DNA of 64,000 bases, from positions 62,001-126,000 of the forward strand of contig NZ_JBHIKY010000004.1 in assembly GCF_042139015.1 (NCBI RefSeq), read 5' to 3'. This DNA comes from JBHIKY01 sp042139015. GTDB lineage: Bacteria > Bacillota > Bacilli > Bacillales > Marinococcaceae. The translations under genes were made by a program, and so were the position numbers. Positions 8,353 to 17,565 of this stretch are shown one piece after another. Every line of letters begins with the position of its first letter. Position 1 is the stretch's first letter. The notes under the pieces were generated by a model, which did not search any database, was not told the DNA's origin, and was given only the letters and a program-made list of their open reading frames with translations.

Positions 8353-9519
8353 ATGGACAAAAAAGATATAGCTGGTATCCGCAGACATTTAAAAGTAGAC
8401 AATGATTTATTGAAGATTACTGATATTTTCAACGTTTATATTATGAAAGAGTCAACGGAAATTTATCATCATCAGAGTCAGCCGTTCGAAATGATCGATA
8501 AGGATCAACAGGAGCTTTTCATGAACAACTTCAAAAAAGTACTTACAGGCCGGCTCGATGAAAAATTATTTGAGCTGAAATTCCAGCGGGATGCAGAGAA
8601 TCATAGTCAGCTCATTCTTCATAAAGGGCTATTGAGCAGCGATGTCGAGGACTGGAAGGAACAAATGCTGCTTATGACATCAAAAATGATCGAAGACCAA
8701 CCGTATGAAAAGGATATCGTTATCTCCTTTATTCGAGCAGAGTACTGGAAACCAACAAAACACCGGAATGATGAGTCGGAGGAAAATCTACGGGACGCCG
8801 TTTACTCCCATCCCTTTATTTTGTGCAGCATCAACAAAACAGAGGAGCCCAGAAAAGAGATACAGTTCGACTATATCGAAAAAGAGTTCAAATACAAGAT
8901 TGAATCAGATCCAGTCATTGATCTGAAAAACCCGATGTCAGGATTTTTATTCCCTACCATTACAGACGGAGCCTCTGATGTAAACCATATTCTCTATTCT
9001 GCAGGAAAGGCAAATGAACCTGACTACCGATTTATCGAAGACGTATTAAACGGAGAAGAATTCATGACAGCGAAAGAGGACAAAGCGGTATTCGAGGAAG
9101 TCATAAAAGATGTTGTAGGCAATCAGCTCAATCCTTCCACACTCGCCAATGTATATGGAGAAATCAACCGGGTGGTGGAAGATAATGAAGAGGACATCCC
9201 TCCAACACTCGATTACAAAGACGTCGAGCGCGTTCTAAGTCAGAGCGGGGAACAAGTTGATTCTGAAAAAGTCAAAACAGCTTTTCAAAGAGCCGCTAAT
9301 GACGATTCCTATGAATTCAAAGCAAGCAGCATCGTCCCAAAATATAAATCGAAATCAATTAAAATCAACACTAAAATCGCCAACATCTCCATCAGTCCTC
9401 AGGATCTGCAGTATGTAAGGCAGATCAACTATCATGGAAAACGCTGTATAATGATTGAAGTGGAAGAGGATGCGGAAATTGACGGATTTAAAATACTTCC
9501 GGAAGCTTTTGGGGAGTGA
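8353..9519 (+). CDS. DUF4317 family protein
   Basis: The product is 388 aa with CAGGAGGG 9 bases before the ATG. It begins MDKKDIAGIRRHLKVDND and runs through ITDIFNVYIMKES and the central ENLRDAVYSHPFILCSINKT, which I recognise as DUF4317, a Firmicutes family of about 380 to 450 aa without known activity. It is soluble and acidic, with no signal peptide. It is a single-gene unit, ended by a strong terminator. No function is proposed. Confidence 0.85.
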   Translation: MDKKDIAGIRRHLKVDNDLLKITDIFNVYIMKESTEIYHHQSQPFEMIDKDQQELFMNNFKKVLTGRLDEKLFELKFQRDAENHSQLILHKGLLSSDVEDWKEQMLLMTSKMIEDQPYEKDIVISFIRAEYWKPTKHRNDESEENLRDAVYSHPFILCSINKTEEPRKEIQFDYIEKEFKYKIESDPVIDLKNPMSGFLFPTITDGASDVNHILYSAGKANEPDYRFIEDVLNGEEFMTAKEDKAVFEEVIKDVVGNQLNPSTLANVYGEINRVVEDNEEDIPPTLDYKDVERVLSQSGEQVDSEKVKTAFQRAANDDSYEFKASSIVPKYKSKSIKINTKIANISISPQDLQYVRQINYHGKRCIMIEVEEDAEIDGFKILPEAFGE

Positions 9520-9552
9520 AATCTAAACTAATGACTAAGTAAACTCACAAAT

Positions 9553-9601
9553 AAGCAGAGTCCATTTTGAGCGAGCTGTTCTCAAAATGGACTCTGCTTT
9601 T
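9553..9601. terminator. Strong bidirectional terminator
   Basis: AAGCAGAGTCCATTTTGAG is exactly complementary to the segment ending at 9599, with a 9-base loop and T or A tracts on both sides. It separates the converging DUF4317 and membrane-protein genes. Confidence 0.9.
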
Positions 9602-9627
9602 ATGACACCACTTGAATCACTAAGGCA

Positions 9628-10830
9628 TTATTGGAAACCTTCTTCGTTTTCAGTGTTACTGTTTTCATTTTTCATAAGCTCATAGCGCTGGCGCTGCCGA
9701 TAGCCATATGTGGCTGAAAGCACTACATTTTCTTTTTCGAGCGCCGAACCGAGAGCTCCTATAATGGTGGAAATACTTGTGGCCGTCCATGCTATATTAA
9801 AATAATCCATAAACTGCGGAGGTTTGGATAATTGTGATTCCAGCATACCAGTGGGTATTAATACTATAACTGCTACCGAAAATAGAAAGAATAGTAATAA
9901 ATAATACAAACACACGGTAAAGAAAAGAGTCAATACTGTCGCAATATTATATAATTTTCGTAAATAATTGGACCGGTCCTCCATTGTTTTTTCCCACAGG
10001 CTGTGCGCGAGAATAATCCATGCAACCATAGCTGAAATGGAAATGACGGTGAGCATAGCCATACGCCAGAGGCCATAATCGGTGCTGAGCATCCATAGTG
10101 TCGGAAATATCAAGGCATAGCTTCCTGTCGTAAATGCTATCATAATAACCTTCATAAATGCCGGAAACATCGACCACGGCCGATTGGCTCTGACCATTCC
10201 TGTTAACATACGCAGCGCCCCGCTGAATCGCGACTTTATGAAAAAACGAACATCAATAATGGTGTTTTCTACCGTATTCGTTCCGGGTACTTCCCGGTGT
10301 ATTGGACTTAGTCGCTCTACTACCCTATTTCCTACCAGTTTCTTTGAGCTTTTATTTCTTAACTCTTTATGCTCCCCTTCATCTTTAGATTGAATTCTAT
10401 TTTCCGCCTGCTCTCTATCTTTTTCAGATGTTCCGTAATACATTTCATTTATGAGCTGAAGAACGGATTCCTTGATTCGTTTAACCATCGGGATGGATCC
10501 CAGACCAGGAAGGCTGATGGCTGCCGCTCTCTCCCCTTCGCTGGCTTCTGCCACAATTGGTTTCCGACCACTAAGCAATGGAAGATCCGTTATGCATATA
10601 ACAAAATCCCAGCCCTTCTCCTGTCTTTTCTCTCCGGCTGACTCGAGAACTTCCTCTGATTTCTCGGTTATTCCGGTCACTGGATCAACGATGTATTCCA
10701 CGATCCACTCACATTCATCATTGACATAGAAGCTGAACAGTTCGGGAAGTTCTTTTTGTAAATCTTCTACAATGCTTTTCGGATAACCATGTGATGCGGC
10801 AAGCCCTACCGTAATTTCTTTTTTACCCAA
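9628..10830 (-). CDS. Membrane protein of unknown function
   Basis: I chose a TTG at 10830 because AGAGGTG lies 7 bases upstream; a longer frame to an ATG at 10905 has no ribosome-binding site. The resulting product is about 400 aa. The soluble N-terminal half begins LGKKEITVGLAASHGYPKSI and contains the phrases WDFVICITDLPLL and ISLPGLGSIPMVKRIKESV. The C-terminal half holds about five transmembrane segments (for example MFPAFMKVIMIAFTTGSYAL and LYYLLLFFLFSVAVIVLIP) and ends in a polar Asn/Glu-rich tail. I recognise no named family. Confidence 0.7.
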   Translation of the reverse strand: MGKKEITVGLAASHGYPKSIVEDLQKELPELFSFYVNDECEWIVEYIVDPVTGITEKSEEVLESAGEKRQEKGWDFVICITDLPLLSGRKPIVAEASEGERAAAISLPGLGSIPMVKRIKESVLQLINEMYYGTSEKDREQAENRIQSKDEGEHKELRNKSSKKLVGNRVVERLSPIHREVPGTNTVENTIIDVRFFIKSRFSGALRMLTGMVRANRPWSMFPAFMKVIMIAFTTGSYALIFPTLWMLSTDYGLWRMAMLTVISISAMVAWIILAHSLWEKTMEDRSNYLRKLYNIATVLTLFFTVCLYYLLLFFLFSVAVIVLIPTGMLESQLSKPPQFMDYFNIAWTATSISTIIGALGSALEKENVVLSATYGYRQRQRYELMKNENSNTENEEGFQ

Positions 10831-11356
10831 TGCCTTCACCTCTGACTGAAAACTACCTATTTCTATTATCCGATTTTCCTGGATCGTAACCCTCTTTTTC
10901 AACACACTATGCCATTGTTCGATATATCCACGAAACCGTTATACCTATTATCTTAATCTGTTATACTATTTAAATTATAACTGTAATATATTATCCTGTT
11001 CCTTTGTTATATGTGTTATATCTAATGTAAAACCTCTGCCATACCAATTTCAGCCGTCTTGCAGAATTATTGATTACTGGCAGCAAGAATTATTAATAAA
11101 ACTAGAAATTCGAACAATTTTATATAAAAAATAGGCAATAATGCCTGAGTCTTATCTATTAATTTTAAATTTTTTGAAAAAACAATTAATATTTTATACG
11201 TAGTAAAACGCTTTCATTCCCTTTATATCAACCTCCAAGCTTCTTCAGGCAGAAAAATTAACATTTGAAGTCAGATTTGGTAAGGTATAAAGAACCTTGA
11301 ATTGATACAGGTTGTATTCATCTATTAATACAGATAGAAAAAAGAGGAGGTTTTTT
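10831..11356. other. Long intergenic region between divergent genes, with cre-like site
   Basis: The 526 bp is strongly A/T-rich and without a plausible gene. It must carry promoters for the minus-strand membrane gene and for gapN. The one clear motif is the cre-like site at 11203-11217. Confidence 0.5.
11203..11217 (-). promoter_or_regulatory. Candidate CcpA (cre) site upstream of gapN
   Basis: On the minus strand ATGAAAGCGTTTTAC fits the cre consensus WTGAAARCGYTTTCW closely. It is 140 bp upstream of the gapN start, far enough that it could act as an activation or a roadblock site. Carbon control of gapN is inferred. Confidence 0.55.
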
Positions 11357-12811
11357 ATGATGATAACGAAAAAAGTCGAAACATTCAGTCAGAAAAACGT
11401 TCTCTTGAATGGAGAATGGAGAGAGAATGAAAACGGGGAGCGTATCACTCTTACTTCCCCTTCCACCAGAGAAGAGATCGGAAGTGTACCAGCCCTTTCG
11501 GAGAGCGAAGTGGGTACGGCTGTAAATGCAGCCAAGGAAGCTCAGAGAAAGTGGGCGAAAACACCGCTGCACGAACGGAAGCAATTGTTATACCGCTGGG
11601 CAGACAACCTGGAAGAACATAAAGAAGTCATCGGCACCATGATCATGAAGGAAGTGGCAAAAAAGAAATCTTCAGCTGTAGATGAAGTCGTCCGCACGGC
11701 TGATTTCATCCGTCATACCGCAGAAGAAGGAGTGCGGCTGAACGGTGAACTTCTCACCGGCGACAGTTATAATGGTGGACCGGCCAGTAAAACAGCACAG
11801 GTCAGCCACGTGCCGCTGGGAGTCGTACTTGCCATTGCTCCATTTAATTATCCACTGAACCTCTCCGCTTCTAAAATAGCACCTGCGTTGATGACAGGTA
11901 ACGGCGTGGTGTTCAAACCAGCTACTCAAGGGTCCCTGAGCGGCATTATGATGATGGAAGCTTTGGATCAGGCCGGCCTTCCGAAAGGGCTCGTCAACAT
12001 TACAACCGGCCGGGGCTCGGAAATTGGCGATACGCTGGTAACTCATAAAGGTATAGACCAAATTTCCTTTACTGGAGGGTCCGAGACGGGACTTTCCCTG
12101 TCCAAGAAAGCAGGAATGATCCCGCTCGTCCTTGAACTGGGCGGCAAAGATCCAGCTATTGTACTTGAAGACGCGGATCTCGACAAAGCAGCCAAGGAAA
12201 TCACCGGGGGTGCCTTTTCCTACTCCGGCCAACGCTGCACGGCTATCAAGAGAGTACTGGTAAAAGAAGAAGCAGCAGACGAATTAGTGGACAAGCTGAA
12301 GGAAAAAGTAGAAGAGCTGTCTGTAGGGCTGCCGGAAGATGATGCTGACGTTACACCTCTTATCAACGACAAGGGAGCCGACTACGTTCAGGGACTGATT
12401 GATGACGCAATCGATAAAAAAGCGAAAGTTGTGACCGGGGATGAAAGAAAGGAAAACCTTATCTCCCCTACTTTGCTCGATCATGTAAGCACTGATGCCC
12501 GTATTGCCTGGGAAGAGCCATTCGGCCCGGTCCTTCCGATCATCCGTGTCACATCAGAAGAAGAAGCGATCAAGATTGCCAATGATTCTGAATACGGACT
12601 CCAGGCAAGTGTTTTCACCCAGGACATTGATGCAGCACACCGCATTGCAGATCAACTCGAAGTCGGAAGTGTCCAACTCAATGGGAAAACTTCCCGCGGT
12701 CCTGACCATTTTCCATTCCTCGGAGTGAAAAATTCAGGTCTCGGAGTTCAGGGTGTGCGTTACAGCCTGCTGTCCATGACCCGCCAAAAAGTAAAAGTAT
12801 TAAATGGGTAG
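11357..12811 (+). CDS. gapN: NADP-dependent non-phosphorylating glyceraldehyde-3-phosphate dehydrogenase
   Basis: The product is 484 aa with GAGGAGG 7 bases before the ATG. It is an aldehyde dehydrogenase of the GapN type: cofactor loop APFNYPLNLSASKIAPAL, FTGGSETG, the general base in LELGGKDPAIV, the catalytic Cys in GAFSYSGQRCTAIKRV, and the C-terminal RGPDHFPFLGVKNSGLGVQG diagnostic of GapN over other ALDHs. It oxidises glyceraldehyde 3-phosphate directly to 3-phosphoglycerate, giving NADPH and skipping ATP formation. It is a single gene between a long promoter region with a cre-like site and a terminator. Confidence 0.92.
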   Translation: MMITKKVETFSQKNVLLNGEWRENENGERITLTSPSTREEIGSVPALSESEVGTAVNAAKEAQRKWAKTPLHERKQLLYRWADNLEEHKEVIGTMIMKEVAKKKSSAVDEVVRTADFIRHTAEEGVRLNGELLTGDSYNGGPASKTAQVSHVPLGVVLAIAPFNYPLNLSASKIAPALMTGNGVVFKPATQGSLSGIMMMEALDQAGLPKGLVNITTGRGSEIGDTLVTHKGIDQISFTGGSETGLSLSKKAGMIPLVLELGGKDPAIVLEDADLDKAAKEITGGAFSYSGQRCTAIKRVLVKEEAADELVDKLKEKVEELSVGLPEDDADVTPLINDKGADYVQGLIDDAIDKKAKVVTGDERKENLISPTLLDHVSTDARIAWEEPFGPVLPIIRVTSEEEAIKIANDSEYGLQASVFTQDIDAAHRIADQLEVGSVQLNGKTSRGPDHFPFLGVKNSGLGVQGVRYSLLSMTRQKVKVLNG

Positions 12812-12885
12812 GTGTTAAGAAAAGAGTATGACACATTAAATATAAGTAGCATAATCACTGCTTGCTGACATCGTATTCCTTAAAT

Positions 12886-12927
12886 AAAAACAGTCGTAAT
12901 GGTATATCCATCACGACTGTTTTTTTG
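12886..12927 (+). terminator. Terminator after gapN
   Basis: AAAAACAGTCGT pairs with ACGACTGTTTTTTT across about 15 bases. Confidence 0.85.
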
Positions 12928-13032
12928 TTCATAAATTTAACACACAACCAAAACTGGATAGCTCAACAAAAATCTTCAGCCACCCAATAATGAAACAAGC
13001 AAAAAGCTTTCCATACAGACAGTGAAACAATC

Positions 13033-13170
13033 TTATTCAGACTGTTGAAATTCTCGCTTCAAAACACCCATTAATATTGAGTCATGATATTTTCCATTGT
13101 AAAATAAGTCTTCTCTAATTCTACCTTCTTCTTGAAACCCTAACTTCTCTGCCTTTTTGTCCAAACGAAT
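13033..13170 (-). pseudogene. GNAT acetyltransferase, C-terminal remnant
   Basis: The frame reads IRLDKKAEKLGFQEEGRIRE then DLFYNGKYHDSILMGVLKRE, the C-terminal end of a RimJ/RimL-like N-acetyltransferase (cofactor-contact region and the NGKYHD motif). It is preceded in frame by a TAA and no N-terminal acetyltransferase sequence is found, so about two thirds of the gene is missing. It is a 45-residue remnant. Confidence 0.7.
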
Positions 13171-13229
13171 TTAAGCGAGAATATGTACACCTAAATGAAC
13201 CTTTCTCTCTCTTAAATGATAGTTTTTCC

Positions 13230-13604
13230 TTATTTTATGAATTCATAAAAAATAATTCGATTGCCAAAGGGATCTCCCACTCTTACCTCTCGAGTATCCC
13301 AAGGAGTAGATTCCATGCCAGGGCGGGCGAATTTGTATTGCTTTGCCCATAGGTTTTCATGAAAGGAAGACAGGTTTTCTACTTCAATTCTCACAGACGA
13401 TCCTGGGCAGGCATCCCCATGATTCTCAGAAAGATGGATTTTACAGCTGCCATGAGATATTTGCATATATAGAGGAAGATCCTCTTCAAACTTGTGCTCC
13501 CAATCCACTTCAAATCCTAAAAAGTTCAAATAAAACTCTTTTGCCTTGGCTACATCAAAGATACGGAAAACGGGTATCGAATTTTTCAATTTTGGAGATA
13601 TCAT
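13230..13604 (-). CDS. VOC-superfamily protein, bleomycin-resistance type
   Basis: The product is 124 aa, the normal size for Ble-like proteins. It has the two beta-alpha-beta-beta-beta modules of the vicinal oxygen chelate fold: IPVFRIFDVAKAKEFYLNFL followed by GFEVDWEHKF, and VRVGDPFGNRIIFYE at the C-terminus. The phrase SHGSCKIHLSENHGDACPG is typical of the glyoxalase/bleomycin-resistance group that sequesters glycopeptide drugs or unknown ligands. It is soluble. No operon partner is seen. Confidence 0.85.
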   Translation of the reverse strand: MISPKLKNSIPVFRIFDVAKAKEFYLNFLGFEVDWEHKFEEDLPLYMQISHGSCKIHLSENHGDACPGSSVRIEVENLSSFHENLWAKQYKFARPGMESTPWDTREVRVGDPFGNRIIFYEFIK

Positions 13605-13849
13605 TCAATTGCCCCTTTCTTAAACGGTCTGTACTTTTATTATATATTTCAGAAAATTTTATGGAAAGTTATTTTAAGGTACAGGTTATCTTTCTTTCTG
13701 ACTTACTCACCATTAATGTATTAGAAAACAGCTGCTATAGTAGCAGCCGTAAATGAAGTATATAAATATGAAGAAAATGACTATATGATAGCCTTTTCTT
13801 AAATCACCTTAGTGTTAATGGAGTGGGTAGATGTCATGGACCGTCCCCA

Positions 13850-15238
13850 CTACTTCTTTGCTAGCCATGTCACACACTCCACGTGAGTCGTCTGCGGAAA
13901 CATATCAACTGGTTGTACTTCTTTCGTTTCATAACCGCCCTCTTCCAGGATCTTGAGATCACGGGCGAGTGTGGCCGGGTTACAGGAAACGTAGACGATC
14001 TTTTCTGGCTTCATAGCCAGCATTGTTTCGAGCAGTGCCTGGTCGCAGCCTTTTCGCGGCGGGTCGACGACGATCACGTCAGGCTTGATGCCGTTTGCTT
14101 GGTGCCACCAGGGGATTACTTCTTCGGCCTGTCCGACAGCAAAGGTGACGTTATCCATTTTGTTGAGCCTGGCGTTTCGCTTGGCATCGGAAACGGCTTC
14201 CGGCACAATTTCGACACCGTATACGTGCTTTGCTTTCTGGGCGAGAAACAGAGAAATTGTACCGATGCCGCAGTAGGCGTCGATAACGGTTTCGTGACCG
14301 CGCAGGTCAGCATATTCCAGTGCTTTTTCGTAAAGCACCTTTGTCTGCATAGGGTTTACTTGATAAAAGGAGCGGGCGGAAATAGCGAATTTTACGCCGC
14401 CGATATGATCGTAAATGTATTCTTCTCCGGCCAGCACCTTCGTTTTTTCTCCAAATATAACATTCGTTCGTTTCGTGTTAATGTTTTGAACGATGGAAGC
14501 TGCATTCGGCATGGACTTATGGATGTCTTCTATTAATTTATTTTTGTGCGGAAGCTCTTCCCCATTCGTAATCAGGACAATCATGAGCTCGTCGGTACTG
14601 CGGGCGTGACGGGTGACGATATGGCGCAGAACGCCGCGGTGTTTTTCTTCGTCATACGCTTTAATGCCATGCTTATCCGCAATATTTTTAACAATTTGAA
14701 CAGCGTCATCGTTTGATTGCTGCTGAATAATGCAGCTTTCCATGTCGATGATGCGGTGGGTGCGCTGCTGGTAGAAGCCTGCCTTCAAGTGTCCATCTTC
14801 ACGGGAACCGACCGGAACCTGAGCTTTGTTGCGGTAGCGCCACGGGTCGTCCATGCCGATAGTGGCATGAACGGGTACTTTTTCAAGTCCACCGAGCCTG
14901 GTAATCGCATTCTTAACTTGATTTTGTTTGAAACGAAGCTGTCCTTCGTAGGTCATATGCTGCAACTGACAGCCTCCGCAGCGATAATAGATCGGACACG
15001 GCGGTTCCGTGCGTTCGCTGCTTTCGTCTATTTTTTCAACAAGCCGGCCGAAGCCGTAGCCTTTTTTCGTTTTGATCACTTTTATTCTCGCTGTCTCCCC
15101 CGGGAGTCCATAAGGTACAAACAGTGCGTAACCATCGACCTTCGCCACTCCTGCCCCTTCGTGTGTCATGTCTTCAAAGGAAGCTGTAATGACATCGTTT
15201 TTTTGCACCGGTGCCACTGGCTGTTGTTTCTTTTTCAT
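13850..15238 (-). CDS. rlmD: 23S rRNA (uracil-C5)-methyltransferase, RlmD/RlmCD type
   Basis: The product is 462 aa. An N-terminal TRAM domain (residues about 10 to 65) is followed by the iron-sulfur Cys cluster in PPCPIYYRCGGCQLQH. The C-terminal Rossmann methyltransferase carries VIDAYCGIGTISLFLA (SAM binding), VVDPPRKGCDQ and the catalytic Cys in IVYVSCNPATLARDL. It uses SAM to make m5U in 23S rRNA. In Bacillus the single enzyme RlmCD modifies both U747 and U1939, and this could be the same. In Bacillus relatives the gene lies near dgkB and gatCAB; here it is about 40 kb away. Confidence 0.93.
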   Translation of the reverse strand: MKKKQQPVAPVQKNDVITASFEDMTHEGAGVAKVDGYALFVPYGLPGETARIKVIKTKKGYGFGRLVEKIDESSERTEPPCPIYYRCGGCQLQHMTYEGQLRFKQNQVKNAITRLGGLEKVPVHATIGMDDPWRYRNKAQVPVGSREDGHLKAGFYQQRTHRIIDMESCIIQQQSNDDAVQIVKNIADKHGIKAYDEEKHRGVLRHIVTRHARSTDELMIVLITNGEELPHKNKLIEDIHKSMPNAASIVQNINTKRTNVIFGEKTKVLAGEEYIYDHIGGVKFAISARSFYQVNPMQTKVLYEKALEYADLRGHETVIDAYCGIGTISLFLAQKAKHVYGVEIVPEAVSDAKRNARLNKMDNVTFAVGQAEEVIPWWHQANGIKPDVIVVDPPRKGCDQALLETMLAMKPEKIVYVSCNPATLARDLKILEEGGYETKEVQPVDMFPQTTHVECVTWLAKK

Positions 15239-15359
15239 GTTATAAAGTCCTTTCTTTCTCCGTACTTATTTGCTAAAAGACATTGTATCACAGGTGCATC
15301 TTTGAGAGCTTCCTAGTACAATAGAAATATGTCAAAATTTGCTGTGCGGAGGAACAGAC

Positions 15360-17327
15360 ATGAAAAAATTAATACTCCCGTTTTTGTTAATTGGTCTGGC
15401 GGCGTGTTCGAGCGGGCCGACCCAGGAAGAAGTCATGGATGAATTTGTAACCGCCTGGAATGAGCAGGACTTTCAAACCGTGTATACATACTTATCTGAA
15501 GAGAGCAAAGAGAACTTAAATAGAAAATCCTTCGTAGACCGTTATGAAACAATTTATGAGGGTGTTGAAGCGGAAGAGCTTTCCGTGCAGGCCGGCGATC
15601 CGGACGAGGATGCGGATGATGAAGATCCCTATCCATATTCGGTGGCAATGGAAACGGTAGCCGGGGAAGTCGCATTTGACGGAGAAGCAGAACTCGTTAA
15701 GCAAGAAACGGAGGAAGGAAATACGTGGAAGGTAAACTGGGATTCTTCCTTTATTTTTCCGGAGCTTGGAGAGGATGAATCGGTACGCGTAGCTTCCGAG
15801 GAACCGGTGCGCGGAGAGATTCTCGACCGCGACAGGGAGCAGCTCGCAATGAATTCGCCGGTGGATGAAGTCGGAGTGGTACCCGGTCAGCTGGAAGACA
15901 GTTCGATTGGGGAGCTAGCAGAGAACCTTGATATGTCAGAAGAAGAAATAGAAGAAGCATTAGATGCCGGCTGGGTTACTGACGAGTCCTTCGTTCCCCT
16001 CACGGTACTGGAACCTGGCGAGGATGAGCTGGTCGAGGAAGTGACAACGATTGCCGGTGTTACTACTCAGGAGACTACCTCCCGTTATTATCCACTTGCC
16101 GAAAAAGCGGCTCACCTCACCGGTTACATCCGCAGTGTGAATGCAGACGATCTCGAAGAATTGCCGGACGGTGAATACAGCGGGTCGTCGATGGTCGGGA
16201 GCACGGGGCTGGAAAGTGTGTATGAAGAAAAGCTTCGCGGAACGATGGGATGGCGGGTTTTTATCCCGGAAAGCGATGAAACGATCGCTGAAAAAGAGGT
16301 CGAAAACGGGACGGATGTAATAACTACCATTGATGCGGAATTTCAGGAAAATATGTATGACGAGCTGAAGGAAGATACCGGAGCCGGCGTAGCGCTCCAA
16401 CCACAGACCGGCGAAACCATCGGGATTGTCAGTACACCTGCCTATAATCCAAATAACTTTATTTTCGGGTGGCCGGACGGTGAGTTCGAGGAAGCAAACG
16501 AGAATGAAGACGCCCCATTCTCTGCCAAATTCAATAACCGCTACGCACCGGGTTCCACCATAAAACCAATTTCTGCATCCATTGCACTGCAGGATGGAAG
16601 CCTGGACGCCGAGGAAGCAAAGACGATTGAAGGAAGAAGCTGGCAGCCGAATGAGAGCTGGGGAGGCTATGAAGTTACAAGAGTTTCCGAGCGTTTATCT
16701 GAGGTAAATCTCGAAGATGCGCTGATTTCGTCCGACAATATTTATTTTACCCGGGCAGCGCTTGATACCGGAAATGAAGCGTTTACTGAGGGACTGCGGA
16801 GCTTCGGTTTCGAAGAGGATGTTCCGTATGAATTTCCAGTAAGCGCCTCAACTATTGCCAACGATGGACTCGATGAAGAAATTCTGCTGGCTGACACCGC
16901 TTACGGCCAGGGGCAGATGATGATGTCGCCCGTGCATTTAGCCGTTGCGTACACTCCCTTTCTAAATGACGGCAATATGCTTGCTCCGACACTCGAACGA
17001 AAGGATGATCCAGGCGACGTGTGGCGCGAGGAAATTGTACCCCCGGAAGACACGGAGATAATTACAGCCGGCCTGCGCGGCATCGTCGAGAATGAACGAG
17101 GCTCCGCGTACGAGCCAGTCCGCGACGAGCTGACGATTGCCGGAAAGACCGGCACTGCAGAGCTGAAGCAATCTCAGGATGATGAAGATGGCAGCGAAAA
17201 TGGCTGGTTTGTCGCCTATGACTACGAAAATGAAGATATGTTGATCTCTATGATGATTGAGGATGTCAAGGGGCGGGGCGGCAGTGCGTATACTGTCGAG
17301 AAAGTAAAAAATTTGTTTGAGGAATAA
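15360..17327 (+). CDS. MecA-like penicillin-binding transpeptidase lipoprotein
   Basis: The ATG at 15360 follows GCGGAGG. The first residues MKKLILPFLLIGLAACSS contain a lipobox (LAAC), so the 655-aa protein is an outer-leaflet lipoprotein. Domains are an NTF2-like MecA N-terminal domain (about 25 to 140), a PBP dimerisation domain beginning EPVRGEILDRDREQLA, and a transpeptidase domain with SxxK in APGSTIKPISA, SxN in ISSDNIYFTR and KTG in IAGKTGTAELK. It belongs to the PBP3/PBP2a class B group that cross-links peptidoglycan and often has low beta-lactam affinity. Acidic stretches (DPDEDADDEDP) fit a salt-adapted secreted protein. It is divergent from rlmD. Confidence 0.92.
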   Translation: MKKLILPFLLIGLAACSSGPTQEEVMDEFVTAWNEQDFQTVYTYLSEESKENLNRKSFVDRYETIYEGVEAEELSVQAGDPDEDADDEDPYPYSVAMETVAGEVAFDGEAELVKQETEEGNTWKVNWDSSFIFPELGEDESVRVASEEPVRGEILDRDREQLAMNSPVDEVGVVPGQLEDSSIGELAENLDMSEEEIEEALDAGWVTDESFVPLTVLEPGEDELVEEVTTIAGVTTQETTSRYYPLAEKAAHLTGYIRSVNADDLEELPDGEYSGSSMVGSTGLESVYEEKLRGTMGWRVFIPESDETIAEKEVENGTDVITTIDAEFQENMYDELKEDTGAGVALQPQTGETIGIVSTPAYNPNNFIFGWPDGEFEEANENEDAPFSAKFNNRYAPGSTIKPISASIALQDGSLDAEEAKTIEGRSWQPNESWGGYEVTRVSERLSEVNLEDALISSDNIYFTRAALDTGNEAFTEGLRSFGFEEDVPYEFPVSASTIANDGLDEEILLADTAYGQGQMMMSPVHLAVAYTPFLNDGNMLAPTLERKDDPGDVWREEIVPPEDTEIITAGLRGIVENERGSAYEPVRDELTIAGKTGTAELKQSQDDEDGSENGWFVAYDYENEDMLISMMIEDVKGRGGSAYTVEKVKNLFEE

Positions 17328-17339
17328 TAGGTGGAACGT

Positions 17340-17379
17340 GCTGGTTTTCGGGTGGTGCCCGTGGGCCAGCTCTTTTTTG
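17340..17379 (+). terminator. Terminator after PBP gene
   Basis: GCTGG and CCAGC enclose a second stem CGGG/CCCG and are followed by TCTTTTTTG. Confidence 0.6.
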
Positions 17380-17460
17380 TTGTTCGGCGGTGCAACGTTC
17401 AGCGACTGGTAAGTATCAGCTCGAACTTTTTTGTGGGAGTGTTGGGCGATTTTTGATTGT

Positions 17461-17565
17461 GGATCGGCGATTTTTTCGAATTCATGAGCGAAAATTGGAA
17501 ATTCATCAGCGCTTTCTTCGATTTCATCAGCGAAAATCGAGAAATCATCAGCGAAAAGGCAGTTT
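17461..17565 (+). repeat. 21-bp tandem array 1 (five units)
   Basis: Units start at 17461, 17482, 17503, 17524 and 17545, exactly 21 bp apart. Each begins with a variant of TCATCAGCG (GGATCGGCG, TCATGAGCG, then TCATCAGCG three times), followed by an A/T-rich tail such as AAAATCGAGAAA. The last unit overlaps the 3' end of the minus-strand NERD gene and supplies its stop codon. Confidence 0.9.
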
